From Minwuia sp. (GTDB lineage Bacteria > Pseudomonadota > Alphaproteobacteria > Minwuiales > Minwuiaceae): DNA of 64,000 nucleotides. The notes under the pieces are model-generated. The model saw only the letters and a list, made by a program, of their open reading frames with translations. It was not told the DNA's origin and did not search any database. Shown piece by piece: positions 61,383 to 64,000 of this stretch; the first letter of the stretch is position 1; the number at the start of each line of letters is the position of its first letter. The stretch lies in NCBI GenBank assembly GCA_029210175.1, contig JARGPL010000032.1, forward strand, positions 62,001 through 126,000, read 5' to 3'. The position numbers and the translations under genes were made by a program.

Positions 61383-62348
61383 ATGAACTATGCCCGTACC
61401 GGAATGCTTCTGGCCGCAATGACGGCTGTATTCCTGGTTGCCGGTTGGCTGATCGGTGGGTCCGGTGGTGTCATCATCGCGCTTGTCGTGGCTTTCGGCA
61501 TGAACATGTTCTCGTTCTGGAATGCCGACAAGCTGATCCTGCGCATGTACGGCGCCAGGGAGGTGAACCGGCAATCGGCACCTGAATTCCATGGCCTGGT
61601 CGAGGAGCTTGCCCGCAACGCCAATCTGCCGATGCCAAAGGTCTACATCATGCAGAATGACCAACCGAACGCGTTCGCAACCGGACGCAGCCCGCAACGC
61701 GCCGCTGTGGCGGCCACAACCGGCCTGATGCAGCGGCTGAACCGTCAGGAAATCGCGGGCGTCATGGCGCACGAACTGGCGCATGTGCAGAACCGCGATA
61801 CCCTGACCATGACTGTCACCGCAACCATCGCCGGTGCCATCGGCATGCTGGCGAACTTTGCCATGTTCGCCGGGCTGTTCGGCCGATCTGACAGTCGCAG
61901 CCCCCTGGGGGGCATCGGTACGCTGCTGGTTGCGCTGCTGGCCCCGATGGCTGCCGCGCTGGTGCAGATGGCGATCAGCCGCAGCCGGGAGTATGTTGCG
62001 GATCGCCGTGGCGCGGAAATCTGTGGTAACCCCCTGTGGCTGGCCAGCGCCCTGCAGAAGCTGGAGGCGGGCAGCCAGATCGACAATCACAAGGCGGAGG
62101 CCAACCCGGCGACCGCACACCTGTTCATCATAAATCCGCTGCATACACGAAAGACCGATAACCTGTTTTCCACCCACCCCTCGACTGCCAACCGGGTCGC
62201 GGCGCTGAAGCAGATGGCCGCCGAGATGGCGCCTGCATCGCGTATCCCGGACCCTGACCGCCATGCGCGGCCATCATCCGGTACGCGCCCCACCGGTTCG
62301 GTACCCGTGACCGAACAGCCGCCGCGCCGCCGTGGTCCCTGGAAGTGA
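61383..62348 (+). CDS. htpX: M48 membrane zinc metalloprotease HtpX
   Basis: HtpX degrades damaged membrane proteins at the inner membrane. The 321-residue protein has two N-terminal helices ([17 protein letters not shown] and the next), the zinc motif HELAH at 130-134 ([12 protein letters not shown]), two further helices, and the third ligand Glu in [13 protein letters not shown]. The C-terminus is proline/arginine-rich. A GAGGAAG ribosome binding site precedes the start. The stop overlaps rsmB (GTGA). Confidence 0.95.
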   Translation: MNYARTGMLLAAMTAVFLVAGWLIGGSGGVIIALVVAFGMNMFSFWNADKLILRMYGAREVNRQSAPEFHGLVEELARNANLPMPKVYIMQNDQPNAFATGRSPQRAAVAATTGLMQRLNRQEIAGVMAHELAHVQNRDTLTMTVTATIAGAIGMLANFAMFAGLFGRSDSRSPLGGIGTLLVALLAPMAAALVQMAISRSREYVADRRGAEICGNPLWLASALQKLEAGSQIDNHKAEANPATAHLFIINPLHTRKTDNLFSTHPSTANRVAALKQMAAEMAPASRIPDPDRHARPSSGTRPTGSVPVTEQPPRRRGPWK

Positions 62349-63658
62349 CCGACCGGGCCGCTGAGGCGACAGGGACGACACTGCCGTCAGCCCGTCAGGC
62401 AGCCATTGAGCTGTTGTCGCGCATTCTTGACCGGGGCCAGGGCCTGGATGAGGTGCTGGACGATGTGGTGCGCGGGATGGAACCGCGGGAGCGACGCTTC
62501 GCGCATACCATCGTGCTGGCCAGCCTGCGCCACAAGGGATCCATCGAACAGCATCTGAAGCATCTGCTGGATCGGCCGCTGCCGAAGTCCGGGCGACAGG
62601 CGGAACTGATCCTGTTGTCAGGCATCGCGCAGATCATCTTCCTGCAGAGTCCGGCACATGCCGTCGTCAATGAACAGGTCGCCATGCTGCCCGAAGGCAG
62701 CAAGTTCCGGGGGGTCGTCAATGCGATCCTGCGCAAGGTCGACCGGCAGGGCGCGGCGCGGCTGGTGCGCATCGACATGGCACGGCGGGATACGCCCCTG
62801 TGGCTCTGGAAACGCTGGGCGGCACATCTGGGCCGCGCCAACGCAAATGCCCTGGCGGCGGCGCATCGCGATGACAGCCCGACACCACTCGACCTGACTG
62901 TCGCGGGTGATGCCGAAGAATGGGCGCGGACGCTGGAGGGCGAATTGTTGCCCACCGGCAGCGTGCGCCTGCGCAGCCATGCCGGTGTGCCCGACATGCC
63001 GGGGTACCTTGAAGGCGCATGGTGGGTGCAGGACACGGCGGCGACCCTGCCGGTGCGCCTGTTCGGTGACCTGACGGGCAAGACACTGCTGGATGCCTGT
63101 GCGGCCCCGGGGGGAAAGACCGCTCAGGCCATAGCGCTTGGCGCATCGGTGACGGCGCTCGACCGGTCCGGACGTCGGCTGGAGGTGCTGGAACGGAACC
63201 TGAGCCGTTTGCGCATGCAGGCGACTGTGGTCAGGGGCGACCTGCGGCTGTTCAAGTCGGAAGCTGGCTTCGATGCGGTACTGCTGGATGCACCGTGTTC
63301 CGCCACCGGCACCATCCGCCGCCACCCTGAAATCGCCTGGACCCGCAAGGAAGAGGATATTCAGGGCATCGCGGAACAGCAGCGTCACATGATCCGCAAT
63401 GCCGCCGCACTGGTGCGCCCGGGCGGCAAGCTGGTCTACTGCACCTGTTCGCTGGAACCGGAAGAGGGCGAGGCACAGGCCGATTGGCTTTATGATACCC
63501 TGCCTGAATTCAGCCGTCTGCCGGTCGATCTGGCAGCCCTGGGTCTGCCAGCCGAAGCGCTGACTCCTGCAGGCGATCTGAGGACGCATTCAGGGCTGAT
63601 GAAGGATGCCGGCGGAATGGATGGTTTCTTCGCCACAGTCGCAACAAGGACAGCCTGA
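62345..63658 (+). CDS. rsmB: 16S rRNA (cytosine967-C5)-methyltransferase RsmB
   Basis: RsmB methylates C967 of 16S rRNA with SAM. The 437-residue protein has an N-terminal NusB-like RNA-binding domain ([20 protein letters not shown]) and a Rossmann methyltransferase domain with [13 protein letters not shown] and the two catalytic cysteines Cys318 ([15 protein letters not shown]) and Cys368 ([10 protein letters not shown]). The GTG start overlaps the htpX stop. rpe follows after 87 bases, as in related genomes. Confidence 0.93.
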   Translation: MTDRAAEATGTTLPSARQAAIELLSRILDRGQGLDEVLDDVVRGMEPRERRFAHTIVLASLRHKGSIEQHLKHLLDRPLPKSGRQAELILLSGIAQIIFLQSPAHAVVNEQVAMLPEGSKFRGVVNAILRKVDRQGAARLVRIDMARRDTPLWLWKRWAAHLGRANANALAAAHRDDSPTPLDLTVAGDAEEWARTLEGELLPTGSVRLRSHAGVPDMPGYLEGAWWVQDTAATLPVRLFGDLTGKTLLDACAAPGGKTAQAIALGASVTALDRSGRRLEVLERNLSRLRMQATVVRGDLRLFKSEAGFDAVLLDAPCSATGTIRRHPEIAWTRKEEDIQGIAEQQRHMIRNAAALVRPGGKLVYCTCSLEPEEGEAQADWLYDTLPEFSRLPVDLAALGLPAEALTPAGDLRTHSGLMKDAGGMDGFFATVATRTA

Positions 63659-63745
63659 TCAAATAGCCGTTTTTCTGGTCGTTCAGGGGGAAGGATACCG
63701 TTTGCCGCCGTTGCCGGGGGCGGGCGAAGCTGGTAGGGGAATACC

Positions 63746-64000
63746 ATGACCTCAGCAATCATATCGCCGTCGATCCTGTCCGCCGACTTCGCCAGACTGG
63801 GTGAGGAAGTACGGGCCATCGATGCTGCAGGCGCCGACTGGATTCATGTCGACGTCATGGACGGGCATTTCGTGCCCAATATCACCATCGGACCGAATGT
63901 CGTGGCCGCCCTGCGCCCGCACACGGAAAAGCCCTTCGACGTGCATCTGATGATCTCGCCGGTCGACGCCTATGTGCAGGCATTCGTGGATGCCGGTGCG
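63746..64000 (+). CDS. rpe: Ribulose-phosphate 3-epimerase (3' truncated)
   Basis: The gene runs off the window end after 85 codons. The visible N-terminus contains [16 protein letters not shown] with the catalytic-site serine, and the metal-binding [17 protein letters not shown] and FDVHLMI motifs, which are diagnostic of Rpe. The enzyme interconverts ribulose 5-phosphate and xylulose 5-phosphate in the pentose phosphate pathway. The ATG at 63746 follows a GTAGGGGAA. Confidence 0.95.
   Translation, partial: MTSAIISPSILSADFARLGEEVRAIDAAGADWIHVDVMDGHFVPNITIGPNVVAALRPHTEKPFDVHLMISPVDAYVQAFVDAGA

Overview
The window looks like a chromosomal segment of a high-GC (roughly 60-65% by eye) alphaproteobacterium, most likely a free-living member of the Rhodospirillales or a close relative. 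This rests on gene content and order: an aminotransferase-hom-glpX-recJ operon, a class I PHA synthase, rpsF-rpsR-rplI with long charged C-terminal tails, argD-argF-hslO, lolA next to the SDH assembly factor SDHAF4 (DUF1674), htpX-rsmB-rpe, an EipB (DUF1849) envelope protein and heme A synthase. I saw no rRNA, tRNA, CRISPR array, transposase or integrase. The window starts inside a crotonase gene and ends inside rpe.

Layout. 1-2.7 kb: crotonase, TauE/SafE exporter, APC-like permease. 2.7-9.8 kb (minus): recJ, glpX, hom, class I aminotransferase, and an OmpA-type lipoprotein. 10-13.5 kb (plus): phaC, then the ribosomal operon closed by a strong terminator. 13.7-17.9 kb: a small STAS-like protein coupled to a PhzF-like enzyme, cyclopropane fatty acid synthase and a phospholipase D family protein. 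17.9-23.7 kb: an NtrC-type regulator (minus) divergent from a UDP-glucuronate epimerase-like gene, three tandem hot-dog thioesterases and an M3 peptidase; a sigma-54-like promoter lies in the divergent gap. 23.9-31 kb: a crotonase, acyl-CoA dehydrogenase and MoxR ATPase run, a persulfide-dioxygenase-like hydrolase with an unusual leader, and a coupled aldolase, secreted protein and serine protease run. 31-36 kb (minus): an SDR, a BASS-type transporter and a tight four-gene operon: encapsulated-ferritin-like ferroxidase, MFS transporter, TPR protein and ChaN-like haem-binding protein. 36-47 kb: 3-hydroxybutyrate dehydrogenase, diguanylate cyclase, 2-hydroxyacid dehydrogenase, eipB, comM, then catabolic oxidoreductases (SDRs, aldehyde dehydrogenase, phytanoyl-CoA dioxygenase family, LLM flavin enzyme) and a rhodanese. 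47-56 kb: ctaA, methylmalonyl-CoA mutase, a small lower-GC stretch with two unknown genes, an ABC-2 permease, and argD-argF-hslO. 56-64 kb: a lipoprotein, RidA, an LLM enzyme, a glutamine synthetase/gamma-glutamyl hydrolase pair coupled to lolA and SDHAF4, then htpX-rsmB-rpe.

Together the genes describe an aerobic heterotroph that makes PHA and can reuse 3-hydroxybutyrate (phaC, bdhA), processes propionyl-CoA-derived carbon (methylmalonyl-CoA mutase) and degrades acyl-CoA and aldehyde substrates. The most unusual part is the operon at 32.8-36.0 kb. Its first gene keeps the EncFtn ferroxidase residues but has no room for the usual shell-targeting tail, no encapsulin gene is present in the window, and it is translationally coupled to a transporter and a haem-binding-type protein. 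This suggests, but does not prove, a shell-less iron/haem handling system.
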